This document shows, one piece after another, positions 8,763-17,311 of a DNA stretch of 64,000 nt (position 1 is the first letter of the stretch; the number at the start of each line of letters is the position of its first letter). The DNA is taken from NCBI RefSeq assembly GCF_900116145.1, contig NZ_FPAB01000005.1, positions 248,001 through 312,000 on the forward strand, in the 5' to 3' direction. The notes below the pieces were generated by a model. The model did no database searches. It worked only from the letters and a program-made list of their open reading frames with translations, and was not told the DNA's origin. Source of the stretch: Streptomyces harbinensis (GTDB lineage: Bacteria > Actinomycetota > Actinomycetes > Streptomycetales > Streptomycetaceae). The translations under genes and the position numbers were made by a program.

Positions 8763-9881
8763 ATGAGCCAGGACCCAACGCACGGCCCCGAGCCCGCCGT
8801 CAAGCTCGCTGCCCGGCGCCGCCGCGAGATCGTCGCGGTGTTGCTGTTCAGCGGCAGCCCCATGTTCGAAAGTTCCATCCCGCTCTCCGTCTTCGGCGTC
8901 GACCGACAGGACGCCGGAGTCCCGCGCTACCGCCTGCTGGCCTGCGCCGGGGAGGAAGGGCCGCTGCGCACCACCGGCGGACTGGAACTGCGCGCGCCCT
9001 ACGGCCTGGGAGCCATCTCCCGCGCCGGAACCGTCATCGTCCCCGCCTGGCGGTCGATCACCGGACCGCCGCCCGCCGCCGCGCTCGCCGCGCTGCGCCG
9101 GGCGCACAGTGAGGGCGCCCGTATCGTCGGGTTGTGCACCGGCGCGTTCGCGCTCGGCGCGGCCGGCCTGCTGGACGGCAGACCGGCGACGACCCACTGG
9201 ATGTACGCCCCCACGCTGGCCAAACGGTATCCGTCGGTCCACGTGGACCCCCGGGAGCTGTTCGTCGACGACGGTGACATCCTCACCTCCGCCGGCACCG
9301 CGGCGGGGATCGATCTGTGCCTGCACATCGTCCGCATGGACCACGGCCCCGAAGCGGCGGCGGCCCTGGCCAGACGGCTGGTGCTGCCCACCAGGAGAGG
9401 GGGGAACGGCAACGGTGCCGACAGTGGTCAGCCACGGCACCTGGACCGGTCTTTACCGGAGGACATCGGCGCCGACCCGCTGGCCGAAGTGGTGGCCTGG
9501 GCGCTGGAGCACCTCCACGAACAGTTCGACGTGGAGACGCTGGCGGCGCGTGCCTACATGAGCCGCCGCACGTTCGACCGGCGTTTCCGTGCCCTCACTG
9601 GGAGCGCTCCCCTGCAGTGGCTGATCACCCAGCGGGTGCTCCAGGCCCAGCGGCTGCTGGAGGTGTCCGACTACTCGGTGGACGAGGTGGCGGGCCGTTG
9701 CGGGTTCCGCTCCCCGGTCGCCCTGCGCGGCCACTTCCGGCGGCAGCTGGGGGCCTCCCCGGCGGCCTACCGGGCCGCCTACCGGGCCCGGCAGCAGGAG
9801 TCGGCGGCCGGCCGCGCCAAGCCGGTGACCGACGGTTTCTCGCCCCGGGTACCCGGCCAGCGGGGCCGCCCGGTGGCCTGA
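8763..9881 (+). CDS. adpA: AdpA, AraC-type master regulator of development and secondary metabolism
   Basis: 372 residues from ATG 8763, preceded by GAGGAG. The N-terminal half (about 20-195) is a DJ-1/PfpI-like dimerisation domain with [21 protein letters not shown] variable Gly/Asn linker follows, then a C-terminal AraC DNA-binding domain (about 235-345) with [20 protein letters not shown] and the second helix-turn-helix '[18 protein letters not shown]'. These segments are nearly invariant in Streptomyces AdpA/BldH. The linker carries a TTA leucine codon (9453-9455), so translation should depend on the bldA tRNA. The oligoribonuclease gene downstream is the usual adpA neighbour. The protein is somewhat shorter than the about 400 residues typical of AdpA; the difference lies in the linker and tail. 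Confidence 0.97.
   Translation: MSQDPTHGPEPAVKLAARRRREIVAVLLFSGSPMFESSIPLSVFGVDRQDAGVPRYRLLACAGEEGPLRTTGGLELRAPYGLGAISRAGTVIVPAWRSITGPPPAAALAALRRAHSEGARIVGLCTGAFALGAAGLLDGRPATTHWMYAPTLAKRYPSVHVDPRELFVDDGDILTSAGTAAGIDLCLHIVRMDHGPEAAAALARRLVLPTRRGGNGNGADSGQPRHLDRSLPEDIGADPLAEVVAWALEHLHEQFDVETLAARAYMSRRTFDRRFRALTGSAPLQWLITQRVLQAQRLLEVSDYSVDEVAGRCGFRSPVALRGHFRRQLGASPAAYRAAYRARQQESAAGRAKPVTDGFSPRVPGQRGRPVA
9453..9455 (+). promoter_or_regulatory. TTA (bldA-dependent) codon in adpA
   Basis: Codon 231 of adpA, in the linker between the two domains (R-S-L-P-E, with Leu as TTA). In Streptomyces TTA is read only by the bldA tRNA, which makes AdpA synthesis developmentally gated. The frame was checked: 690 nt from the start codon. 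Confidence 0.95.
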
Positions 9882-9895
9882 GCGCCGCACGTGCC

Positions 9896-9927
9896 GGGCG
9901 GCCCGCCCCACCGGGGGCGGGCCGCCC
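9896..9927. terminator. hairpin terminator between adpA and orn
   Basis: A perfect 14-bp stem, GGGCGGCCCGCCCC / GGGGCGGGCCGCCC, with a 4-nt loop, begins 14 nt after the adpA stop. It separates adpA transcription from orn, at least in part. Confidence 0.85.
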
Positions 9928-9966
9928 GCCACGGCGCTTCCGAACACCCGGCGTAGGGTTGTTCGC

Positions 9967-10563
9967 ATGAACGACCGGATGGTGTGGATCGACTGCGAGA
10001 TGACAGGTCTCTCGCTGATCGACGACGCGCTCATCGAGGTGGCCGCGCTGGTCACCGACTCTGAGCTGAACGTACTCGGGGAGGGCGTGGACGTCGTCAT
10101 CCGCCCGCCCGCCGCCGCGCTGGCCGGCATGCCGGAGGTGGTGCGTGACATGCACACCGCCTCGGGGCTGCTGGACGAGCTGGACGACGGCACCACGCTG
10201 GAGGACGCCGAGCGGCAGGTGCTGGAGTACATCCGCACCCACGCCCCGGAGGCCGGCCGCACCCCGCTGTGCGGCAACTCGGTCGGCACCGACCGGGGCT
10301 TCCTCGCCCGGGACATGCCGGACCTGGAGGGGCACCTCCACTACCGGATCATCGATGTCTCCTCGCTGAAGGAACTGGCCAGGCGCTGGTACCCCCGCGT
10401 GTACTTCAACAGCCCGCCCAAGGGCGGCCGGCACCGGGCGCTGGCGGACATCAAGGAGTCGATCGCCGAGCTGCGGTACTACCGGGAGGCGCTGTTCGTG
10501 CCCCAGCCGGGGCCGGACTCGGACACCGCCAAGCGGATCGCCGCCCGGTACGGCGCCGACTGA
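9967..10563 (+). CDS. orn: oligoribonuclease (3'-5' exoribonuclease)
   Basis: 198 residues from ATG 9967. It degrades 2-5-nt RNA, including pGpG from cyclic-di-GMP turnover, to mononucleotides. The DEDDh residues are all visible: Asp and Glu in WIDCEMTGL (about residue 9), Asp in [11 protein letters not shown] (about 109), and His/Asp in [10 protein letters not shown] (about 158-162). The C-end is slightly longer than the E. coli protein (181 residues). It is the conserved downstream neighbour of adpA in Streptomyces, where loss of ornA disturbs growth and sporulation. Confidence 0.97.
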   Translation: MNDRMVWIDCEMTGLSLIDDALIEVAALVTDSELNVLGEGVDVVIRPPAAALAGMPEVVRDMHTASGLLDELDDGTTLEDAERQVLEYIRTHAPEAGRTPLCGNSVGTDRGFLARDMPDLEGHLHYRIIDVSSLKELARRWYPRVYFNSPPKGGRHRALADIKESIAELRYYREALFVPQPGPDSDTAKRIAARYGAD

Positions 10564-10726
10564 CGCCGCCCCGGGGGCGTGCGGGTGGTGCGGCGCCGGG
10601 CGCGTGCCGCGCCGGTATCGCGCCGGTACCCCCGGAGGGAACGCGGGAGCGAAGTGCCCCGCGCACCCTGTACACTCAATACGGCCGAACGGAGAGGGCG
10701 GGAAACCGCCTCCCGAAACGGTCATG

Positions 10727-10799
10727 GTGGGTGTAGCTCAGTTGGTAGAGCACCTGGTTGTGGTCCAGGTGGCCGCGGGTTCGAGTCCCGTCACTCACC
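10727..10799 (+). tRNA. tRNA-His (anticodon GTG)
   Basis: Full cloverleaf: acceptor GTGGGTG / CACTCAC, D-arm GCTCAGTTGGTAGAGC, anticodon arm CCTGG-TTGTGGT-CCAGG and T-arm GCGGGTTCGAGTCCCGT. G at 10726 can act as G-1 opposite C73, the histidine identity pair. CCA is not encoded. A strong terminator follows at 10814. Confidence 0.97.
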
Positions 10800-10813
10800 C
10801 TTCTCGGTACAGA

Positions 10814-10847
10814 GGGCCCGGTTCCGTAGTGATACGGAACCGGGCCC
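10814..10847. terminator. terminator after tRNA-His
   Basis: A perfect 15-bp stem, GGGCCCGGTTCCGTA / TACGGAACCGGGCCC, with loop gtga and then TTCC. Confidence 0.9.
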
Positions 10848-10993
10848 TTCCGCGTGTGCGTGCCGGGGGCGGTCAGGGCCCGGCCGAGGGCCCCGCCCCG
10901 GGGCCACCCTCGTTCCGCTGTCGGGGCGTTCGGCATGGTGGTGATGATGGAGGCGGCTGTGACGCGACAGCTGAACCTCCCAAGGAGAGCCGC

Positions 10994-11986
10994 ATGCTTC
11001 CCTCCACCCTGCTGGACAGCGACCATCTGGAGCCCGGCGAGCGTTTCGAGTTCTGGCGCCACGCCCTCAGCACCGTCATCGCCCCGATGGAGATCACCAG
11101 CGACCGCACCGCGGACTTCGAGGGCCGGATGCGGCTGATCATGCTGGAGGACATCCATGTGTTCCCCGTCACCATGCGGGCCGCCGCGGCCCGCCGTACC
11201 GCCCGGCTCATCCGGCAGTCGGACCCGGACCTCCTCCACCTCGCGCTGCTCGCCCCCGGCGCCAACCCGCTGGCGGTCAGCCAGCACACGGCGCGCGACG
11301 TCACCGGGCCGGGGGAGCTGTACCTGGTGGACACCTCGCGGCCCTTCACCGTCCGGGCCACCTCGTCCGGTCTGCCGCTCAGCGGGCACTGCGTCGAGAT
11401 ACCCAAGAGCCGGCTGAGCCTGCCCCCGCGCACCCCCGTCGGCCGGATCCTGGGCCGCTCGCTGTCCGGCACCCGCGGCTTCGGCGGGCTGCTCGCCCAC
11501 CTCCTCGGCCACCTCGGCGCGCAGCACCACACCTACCGGCCCTCCGACGCGCCCCGGCTCGCCACCGCCCTCACCGACCTCGTCACCGGCGTCATCACCC
11601 AGAACCTCGACGCGGGCCCGCCGCCCGACCCGGCCGTGGCGGAACGCACGCGGTTCCTCGCCATCAAGGAATTCATCGAAAGACACCTGGCCGATTCCGC
11701 GCTGACCCCCGCCGCCGTGGCGGCCCACCATCACCTCTCCACCCGCCATCTGCACCGGCTCTTCCAGCAGCACGGCACCAGCCCGGCCGCGTACATCCGC
11801 CGCCGGCGGCTGGAACAGGCCCATCACGACCTCAGCACCCCCGCCCGCACCCCGATCCAGACCGTCGCCCACCGGTGGGGTTTCACCTCCCACGCCCACT
11901 TCACCCGCGCCTACACCCGGCAGTTCGGGGTGTCCCCCACCCGGACCCGCCGCCGGGTGCTCGACCAGCAGCGGCCCGGGTCCTGA
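10994..11986 (+). CDS. AraC-family transcriptional regulator
   Basis: 330 residues from ATG 10994, preceded by AAGGAGAG. The N-terminal ligand-binding-like beta domain (about 15-190; 'FEFWRHALSTVIAPMEI' is typical of the AraC_binding_2 type) is followed by a two-helix-turn-helix domain (about 225-322). The latter contains HHHLSTRHLHRLFQQHGTSP and WGFTSHAHFTRAYTRQFGVS. It stands alone with no obvious effector gene beside it, so its target is unknown. A degenerate copy of its last 12 codons lies 41 nt downstream (12029-12065), suggesting a deleted tandem paralogue. Confidence 0.92.
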   Translation: MLPSTLLDSDHLEPGERFEFWRHALSTVIAPMEITSDRTADFEGRMRLIMLEDIHVFPVTMRAAAARRTARLIRQSDPDLLHLALLAPGANPLAVSQHTARDVTGPGELYLVDTSRPFTVRATSSGLPLSGHCVEIPKSRLSLPPRTPVGRILGRSLSGTRGFGGLLAHLLGHLGAQHHTYRPSDAPRLATALTDLVTGVITQNLDAGPPPDPAVAERTRFLAIKEFIERHLADSALTPAAVAAHHHLSTRHLHRLFQQHGTSPAAYIRRRRLEQAHHDLSTPARTPIQTVAHRWGFTSHAHFTRAYTRQFGVSPTRTRRRVLDQQRPGS

Positions 11987-11988
11987 CC

Positions 11989-12667
11989 GGCACCGTCACA
12001 CCGGCCGGTGTCCCCGGCCGGGCCGGACGCCGGGTTCTTGACCGACAGCGACAAGGATCTTGACCATCCCCGCCACAAGGCGCCCCCGAGGTGGCCAAGT
12101 GCCGGGCGTGGCGGTGGAATAGCACCCATCAGCAGGTGAACGGCGCGCCGGGGAAGGCGTGGTGTTCTCCGTCGCGCGCGGAGGATGGAGGAGCGGCACC
12201 ATGCGACCGGAGAGGTATCCGGGAGCGCCGGTGCGCCCGATCGCCCCGGGCGGGCATCGCCGGCGCCGACCGGCGAGCGGCCGGCCGGCACCACCGCCGT
12301 GCCTGCTGACGGGCCGACCCCACGACGGCCCACAGACGTGATCGCCGGCCCGGAATCCCGGGTCACGGTCCCGCGCCGCGTCACCTTCCACCGACGGCGG
12401 TCGCGTACCGGTGACGACGTCCGGGCCGCTGCACACCTCTGACCAGGGTGGGCAGCCCGGAGCCCGGCCGGCCGGGGTGGCCCGATGGGGAATCCGTGCG
12501 GCACGACCGCGCGGCGGGCCACCCCCGCGGCCGGATGGGGCCGGCCCCGACCGGGGCCGGCCCCGACCGGGGCGCCCGGGCCTCGGACGGCGCCGGGGCG
12601 GGCGCCGATCCGCTCCGCGCCGGGAGGACCCGGCCGGCAGGTACCGGGGGTGTCCGGCGGACCGGAC
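11989..12667. other. gene-poor stretch with decayed sequence and repeats
   Basis: About 680 bp with no confident gene. It holds an AraC-tail copy (12029-12065) and a tandem CCCCGACCGGGGCCGG-type repeat around 12544-12575. There is also a 46-codon frame at 12201-12341, preceded by a good GGAGGAG but with a biased Arg/Pro composition and no likeness to any family I know. I would treat the region as decaying DNA rather than annotate that small frame. Confidence 0.5.
12029..12065 (+). repeat. degenerate second copy of the AraC gene's 3' end
   Basis: 37 nt aligned without gaps to 11952-11988, with 28 of 37 identical. Both read R-R-V-L-D-(Q/R)-Q-R-(P/Q)-G-S-stop in frame. This is best explained as the scar of a lost tandem AraC paralogue. 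Confidence 0.55.
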
Positions 12668-12958
12668 TCAGTCGCCGCCTCCGCCGCCCCCGTCACCGCC
12701 CCCGCCACCGCTGTCCCCGCTTCCGCCGCCACTGCCGCCGTCGCCGCTGTTGCCGCCGTTCCCGCTGTCGCTTCCCCAGCTCCAGCCCCAGCCGGACCCG
12801 CTGCCCCCGCTGTCGTGGGAGGCCGCGCCGGGGTCCGCCGTCCCCGCACCGCCCGGCCGCCGGCCGCCGCCCTTCGGCTGCTCGCCCCGGAAGGCCCGGA
12901 CGGCGACTCCCGCCACCGTCACCAGCACCACGAGGCCGAGCACCACCAGTACGCCCAT
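12668..12958 (-). CDS. small membrane protein with Gly/Ser/Asp-rich tail
   Basis: 96 residues from ATG 12958, preceded by GGGGAA. One N-terminal transmembrane helix (MGVLVVLGLVVLVTVAGVAV) is followed by a basic KGGGRR patch. From about residue 50 a low-complexity tail of Gly, Ser, Asp and Trp ends in a poly-Gly/Asp run. The tail may be exposed outside the cell. The repetitive tail DNA could equally reflect repeat slippage. No function can be named. Confidence 0.6.
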   Translation of the reverse strand: MGVLVVLGLVVLVTVAGVAVRAFRGEQPKGGGRRPGGAGTADPGAASHDSGGSGSGWGWSWGSDSGNGGNSGDGGSGGGSGDSGGGGGDGGGGGGD

Positions 12959-13123
12959 GCGTTCCCCCTGTCCGTTCCGTACGGTCTCCGCCGCCGGGTT
13001 TTCACGCATTCACATGTTGTCCACAGGCCCGGACGGGCCGTGGGCAGCCTCCCATAGGATCGCCTGGCAGGAGTGGGGGATCCGGGGAGCACCGGAGAGT
13101 ACCGGGAAAGGGGATGGGACACC

Positions 13124-13846
13124 GTGGAGATCGCTGACCTCTCGGAGCTGTGGGACCGGGTCACCGGCACCCAGCCCGCGCCCGAGCTGTGGCTGGTGCT
13201 GGCGACCGCCGCCGTCGCGCTGGCCGTCGTCACGCCCTACGGCGTGTGGCGGGTCGCGCGGAACACCATCACCATCGCCCACGAGGGCGGCCACGGCCTG
13301 GTGGCCCTGCTCACCGGCCGCAAACTGGAGGGCATCCGGCTGCACTCGGACACCTCGGGGCTGACCGTCTCCCGGGGCAAGCCCACCGGCCTCGGCATGA
13401 TCCTCACCGCCGCCGCCGGCTACACCGCGCCCTCGCTGCTCGGCCTGGCCGGCGCCGCGCTGCTGTCGGCCGGCCGGATCACCGCCCTGCTGTGGGGTGC
13501 CACCGCGCTGCTGCTGGCCCTGCTCGTCATGGTGCGCAACGCCTACGGGATGCTCACCGTGCTGCTCACCGGCGCGCTGTTCCTCCTCGTCTCCTGGCTC
13601 ACCGACCCCGAGGTGCAGGCCGCGTTCGCCTACGGCGTGGTGTGGTTCCTGCTGCTGGGCGGGGTGCGGCCGGTGTGGGAGCTCCAGGCCAAGCGGCGGC
13701 GCGGCGGCGCCGGTGACTCCGACGCCGACCAGCTGGCCCGGCTGACCCGCATGCCCGCGCCGATCTGGCTGCTGTTCTTCCACGCCGTCGTGCTGGCCTG
13801 CCTGATAGCCGGCGGCGGCAGCCTGCTGGATGCCGCCGCACCCTGA
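13124..13846 (+). CDS. M50-type membrane metallopeptidase-like protein
   Basis: 240 residues from GTG 13124, preceded by GGGGATGGG. About six transmembrane helices. HEGGH (about residue 52) in 'ITIAHEGGHGLVALLTG' is the HExxH zinc motif of intramembrane proteases. The second half has 'VRNAYGMLTVLLTGALF', where the family places its third ligand region (Asn here instead of Asp). This matches the Peptidase_M50B-like family common in actinobacteria. Substrate unknown. It precedes aroA by 69 nt. Confidence 0.85.
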   Translation: MEIADLSELWDRVTGTQPAPELWLVLATAAVALAVVTPYGVWRVARNTITIAHEGGHGLVALLTGRKLEGIRLHSDTSGLTVSRGKPTGLGMILTAAAGYTAPSLLGLAGAALLSAGRITALLWGATALLLALLVMVRNAYGMLTVLLTGALFLLVSWLTDPEVQAAFAYGVVWFLLLGGVRPVWELQAKRRRGGAGDSDADQLARLTRMPAPIWLLFFHAVVLACLIAGGGSLLDAAAP

Positions 13847-13915
13847 CGTTCCGGCCCCCGCCGACCGGGGCCCACGCCCGCCGATCACCGCCCGCCGCGC
13901 ACTAAAGTGAGCACC

Positions 13916-15262
13916 ATGACCGACCACAGCCTGACCGCCGACCACTGGCCCGCCCCGCTCGCCTCCGAAGCGGTGGAGGCCACCGTCACGGTGCCCGGCT
14001 CCAAGTCGGTCACCAACCGCGCGCTGATCCTCGCCGCGCTCGCCGCCGACCCCGGCTGGATCCGCCGCCCGCTGCGCTCCCGCGACACCCTGCTGATGGC
14101 CGAGGCGCTGCGGTCGCTGGGCATCGGCATCGAGGAGACCGTCTCCTCCAGCTCCGCCGTCGCCGGGGCCCCCGAGGGCCGCGGCGAGTCCTGGCGGATC
14201 ATCCCCGCCACCCCGCAGGCGCCCGCGACCGTCGACGTCGGCAACGCCGGCACCGTGATGCGGTTCCTGCCGCCGCTGGCCGCGCTCGCCGAGGGCCCGG
14301 TCCGCTTCGACGGCGACCCGCGCTCGCACGAACGCCCGCTGCACGGCGTCATCGACGCGCTGCGCGCACTCGGCGCCCGCGTCGACGACGAGGGGCGCGG
14401 CGCGCTGCCGCTGACCGTGCACGGCGCCGGCTCCCTCGACGGCGGCCCGGTCGAGGTGGACGCCTCCGCGTCCTCCCAGTTCGTCAGCGCCCTGCTGCTG
14501 TCCGCACCGCGCTTCAACCAGGGCGTGGAGGTGCGCCACACCGGCGCCGTCCTGCCCTCCCTGCCGCACATCCGGATGACCGTCGACATGCTGCGCCGGG
14601 CCGGTGCCCAGGTCGACTCCCCCGAATCGGGCGGCGAGCCGAACGTGTGGCGGGTGGCGCCCGGCGCGCTGCTCGGCCGCGATCTGGTCGTCGAGCCCGA
14701 CCTCTCCAACGCCCAGCCGTTCCTGGCCGCCGCCCTGATCACCGGCGGCAGCGTCACCATCCCCGACTGGCCGTTCCACACCACCCAGCCCGGTGACGCG
14801 CTGCGCGAGATCTTCTCCGCGATGGGCGGCGACTGCGTGCTGGACGACCGGGGCCTGACCCTCACCGGCAGCGGCCGGATCCTCGGCATCGACATCGACC
14901 TCGGCGACGTCGGCGAACTGACCCCCGGCATCGCGGCGGTCGCCGCGCTGGCCGAGAGCGAGTCGGTGCTGCGCGGGGTGGCCCATCTGCGGCTCCACGA
15001 GACCGACCGGCTGGCCGCGCTGACCCGGGAGATCAACGCCCTGGGCGGCGATGTCACCGAGACCGCCGACGGGCTGCGGATCCGCCCGCGCCCGCTGCAC
15101 GGCGGGGTGTTCCACACCTACGACGACCACCGGCTGGCGACCGCGGGCGCCGTGCTCGGCCTGGCCGTGAAGGACCTGGAGGTGGAGAACATCGCCACCA
15201 CCGGCAAGACCATCCCCGACTTCCCCGAACTGTGGCACGGCATGCTGGCGGGGCGCGGATAG
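13916..15262 (+). CDS. aroA: 3-phosphoshikimate 1-carboxyvinyltransferase (EPSP synthase)
   Basis: 448 residues from ATG 13916 (GTG 13907 is an alternative). It transfers enolpyruvate from PEP to shikimate-3-phosphate in the chorismate pathway. Key segments: '[18 protein letters not shown]' (Lys/Ser/Arg substrate site, about residue 25), the PEP loop [16 protein letters not shown] (about 106), '[18 protein letters not shown]', and the late [12 protein letters not shown] and [13 protein letters not shown]. The PEP loop has Val-Met-Arg-Phe instead of the enterobacterial Ala-Met-Arg-Pro, the usual actinobacterial form. rsgA follows 15 nt later, so the two are probably co-transcribed. Confidence 0.97.
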   Translation: MTDHSLTADHWPAPLASEAVEATVTVPGSKSVTNRALILAALAADPGWIRRPLRSRDTLLMAEALRSLGIGIEETVSSSSAVAGAPEGRGESWRIIPATPQAPATVDVGNAGTVMRFLPPLAALAEGPVRFDGDPRSHERPLHGVIDALRALGARVDDEGRGALPLTVHGAGSLDGGPVEVDASASSQFVSALLLSAPRFNQGVEVRHTGAVLPSLPHIRMTVDMLRRAGAQVDSPESGGEPNVWRVAPGALLGRDLVVEPDLSNAQPFLAAALITGGSVTIPDWPFHTTQPGDALREIFSAMGGDCVLDDRGLTLTGSGRILGIDIDLGDVGELTPGIAAVAALAESESVLRGVAHLRLHETDRLAALTREINALGGDVTETADGLRIRPRPLHGGVFHTYDDHRLATAGAVLGLAVKDLEVENIATTGKTIPDFPELWHGMLAGRG

Positions 15263-15277
15263 GCCGGGCGGCACACG

Positions 15278-16285
15278 ATGCGCCGGTACGGCAAGCACAC
15301 CGATGAGGACGACGTCCGGGTCCGCCCCTCCCGGCACGGCAGCCGCCCCCGCACCCACCGGCGGCCGGCGCACGAGGACGCGGCCGAGGGGTTCGTCCTG
15401 ACGGTGGACCGGGGCCGGATCACCTGCCTGGTGGGCGAGGTGACCGTCACCGCCATGAAGGCCCGCGAGCTGGGCCGCAAGGCGGTGGTCGTGGGCGACC
15501 GGGTCGCGGTGGTCGGCGACCTGTCCGGCAAGCGCGACACCCTGGCCCGCATCGTGCGGGTGGAGGAGCGGACGTCGGTGCTGCGGCGCACGGCGGACGA
15601 CGACGACCCGTACGAGCGGGTGGTGGTCGCCAACGCCGACCAGTTGGCGGTGGTCACCGCGCTCGCCGACCCCGAGCCCAGGCCCCGGCTGATCGACCGC
15701 TGCCTGGTGGCCGCCTACGACGCCGGCCTGGAGCCGCTGCTGATCCTGACGAAGGCCGATCTCGCCCCCGCCGGGCCGCTGCTGGAGACCTACGCCCCGC
15801 TCGGGGTGCGCCACGTGGTGACCAGCGCCGAACGCTTCGAGGACGCGGCCTTGGTGGAGCCGGTACGGGAGCTGCTGGACGGGCGGATCACGGCGTTCGT
15901 CGGGCACAGCGGCGTCGGCAAGACCACCCTGGTCAACGCCCTGGTGCCCGAGCGGCAGCGGGCCACCGGCCACGTCAACGCGGTGACCGGACGCGGCCGG
16001 CACACCACCGTCTCGGCGCTGGCCCTGCCGCTGCCGGACGCCGCCGGCTGGGTCATCGACACCCCCGGCGTACGGTCCTTCGGCCTCAACCACATCGATC
16101 CGTCCCGGGTCATCCACGCCTTCCCCGACCTGGAGCCGGGTGCGGAGGGCTGCCCCCGGGCGTGCAGCCACGACGAGCCGGACTGCGCGCTGGACGCGTG
16201 GGTGGCCGACGGCCACGCCGATCCGGCGCGGCTCTACTCGCTGCGGCGGCTGCTGGCGACCCGGGAGCGGACGGCGGGCGACTGA
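15278..16285 (+). CDS. rsgA: ribosome small-subunit-dependent GTPase A
   Basis: 335 residues from ATG 15278. It is a late 30S maturation GTPase. The circularly permuted motif order is clear: OB-fold N-domain (about 35-110), G4 TKAD (about 152), then G1 GHSGVGKTTL (about 209), G2-type GRGRHTT and G3 DTPG (about 259). A C-terminal zinc knuckle follows (CPRACSHDEPDC). The first 40 residues are a basic tail. It sits directly behind aroA. Confidence 0.96.
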   Translation: MRRYGKHTDEDDVRVRPSRHGSRPRTHRRPAHEDAAEGFVLTVDRGRITCLVGEVTVTAMKARELGRKAVVVGDRVAVVGDLSGKRDTLARIVRVEERTSVLRRTADDDDPYERVVVANADQLAVVTALADPEPRPRLIDRCLVAAYDAGLEPLLILTKADLAPAGPLLETYAPLGVRHVVTSAERFEDAALVEPVRELLDGRITAFVGHSGVGKTTLVNALVPERQRATGHVNAVTGRGRHTTVSALALPLPDAAGWVIDTPGVRSFGLNHIDPSRVIHAFPDLEPGAEGCPRACSHDEPDCALDAWVADGHADPARLYSLRRLLATRERTAGD

Positions 16286-16300
16286 CCGCCCCGGGCGCCG

Positions 16301-16318
16301 GCCCGGCTCCGGCCGGGC
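16301..16318. terminator. small hairpin after rsgA
   Basis: GCCCGGC / GCCGGGC, a 7-bp stem with a 4-nt loop, 15 nt after the rsgA stop. The DNA that follows (16320-16600) is a run of imperfect short repeats with a CACGGGTGCGGG-like unit, then GGTGGTCCC repeats that encode the tail of the next gene. Confidence 0.45.
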
Positions 16319-16458
16319 TCACGGCGTCGCGGTCACGGGTGCGGGTCCGGGCACGGGTGCGGGCACGGGTACCGCTGGTATCTGGGCGTGGGCTCCGGTC
16401 CGGCTCACGGCGTCACGGTCACGGATCGGGTACCGGCCCCCCGGGGCTCCGGCCCGGG

Positions 16459-17262
16459 TCATACGGTCGCGGCGGTCCCGGTGGTCCCGGTGGTCCCGGT
16501 GGTCGCATCGGCCCCGGCGGTCGCTGTGGTCGCGGTGGTCCCGGCTGACGGATCGGCCCCGGCGGTCGCGGTCGTCCCGGCTGTCCCGGCGGAAGCGGTC
16601 GCCGTCCCGGTCCGCGCGGCGGCGGCGACGGCGGCGCGGTGGGCGGCCGTACGGTTCGTCAGCAGCACACCGGCCAGCGAGCGGTTCAGCGCCACCATCC
16701 CACGCACCACCGGCATCGAGGTCGCCAGCAGGAGGGCGCCGACGGCGGTCATGAAGACGGCCTCGCCCGCGTACGAGTCGTTCCCCGTCATCAGCTCCAG
16801 CAGCCCCTGGTGGTCCTCCCCGCGCGGCAGGGCCCAGCCCCAGGCGACGAACAGCACACCGCCCACGCCGCCCACCGTCCAGACGACGGCCAGGCAGAAG
16901 CCGGCCACCCGCAGCGGCAGCGCCAGCACCATGTGCGCCAGGTCCCGCCACGACTGCGGCTCCGCCAGCGAGCGGACGACGCGGCCGAGGCCGGTACCGC
17001 CGGTGGTGCGGTAGTGGTGCGGCGGCAGCGGCCGGCCGGGCAGCGCCTCCAGTTCGCGGCGCTCCACCCGGGCCATGCCCCGGGCGGCCCGCAGCGTACC
17101 GGCGAGCACCGGGATGCCGCCCACGATCACCAGGGTGCCCAGGCCCAGAGCGAAACCGGTGACGGCCACGGTGAAGGCCACGATGCCGACCGGCAGGCCC
17201 CGCAGGAGGTAGGACAGTTCGCGCCGGAACCGGCCGGCGGCCGGGGGAGTGGAGTAGCTCAT
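16459..17262 (-). CDS. stand-alone sensor-domain membrane protein with low-complexity tail
   Basis: 267 residues from ATG 17262. About four transmembrane helices (about 20-65 and 115-175). The segment 'LPPHHYRTTGGTGLGRVVRS' to 'PQSWRDLAHMVLALPLRVAG' is the 'putative sensor' domain that usually sits in front of histidine kinases in Streptomyces. No kinase domain is present. From about residue 200 the protein becomes a Thr/Ala/Gly tail of short repeats (TATAGAD, GTTGTTGT). The kinase at 22886-24049 carries the same sensor type. It may be a solo sensor, a decoy or a partner of another kinase; the sequence does not tell. Confidence 0.75.
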   Translation of the reverse strand: MSYSTPPAAGRFRRELSYLLRGLPVGIVAFTVAVTGFALGLGTLVIVGGIPVLAGTLRAARGMARVERRELEALPGRPLPPHHYRTTGGTGLGRVVRSLAEPQSWRDLAHMVLALPLRVAGFCLAVVWTVGGVGGVLFVAWGWALPRGEDHQGLLELMTGNDSYAGEAVFMTAVGALLLATSMPVVRGMVALNRSLAGVLLTNRTAAHRAAVAAAARTGTATASAGTAGTTATAGADPSAGTTATTATAGADATTGTTGTTGTAATV

Positions 17263-17311
17263 GCCCTCAACCCTCGCGCCCCCGCGCCGGGTTCACCAGC
17301 GGCCTGGGACG

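Noticed and set aside
12159..12341. Small plus-strand frame with a good GGAGGAG in front of ATG 12201
   Set aside because: 46 residues of Arg/Pro-biased sequence without family likeness, lying in a decayed stretch. Not enough to call a gene.
12544..12575. Tandem CCCCGACCGGGGCCGG-like repeat as a CRISPR or origin element
   Set aside because: Only two imperfect units, no spacers and no DnaA boxes nearby.
13010..16216. 1068-codon minus-strand frame across the M50 protease, aroA and rsgA
   Set aside because: Mirror image of three well-recognised genes; no ribosome site or motif.
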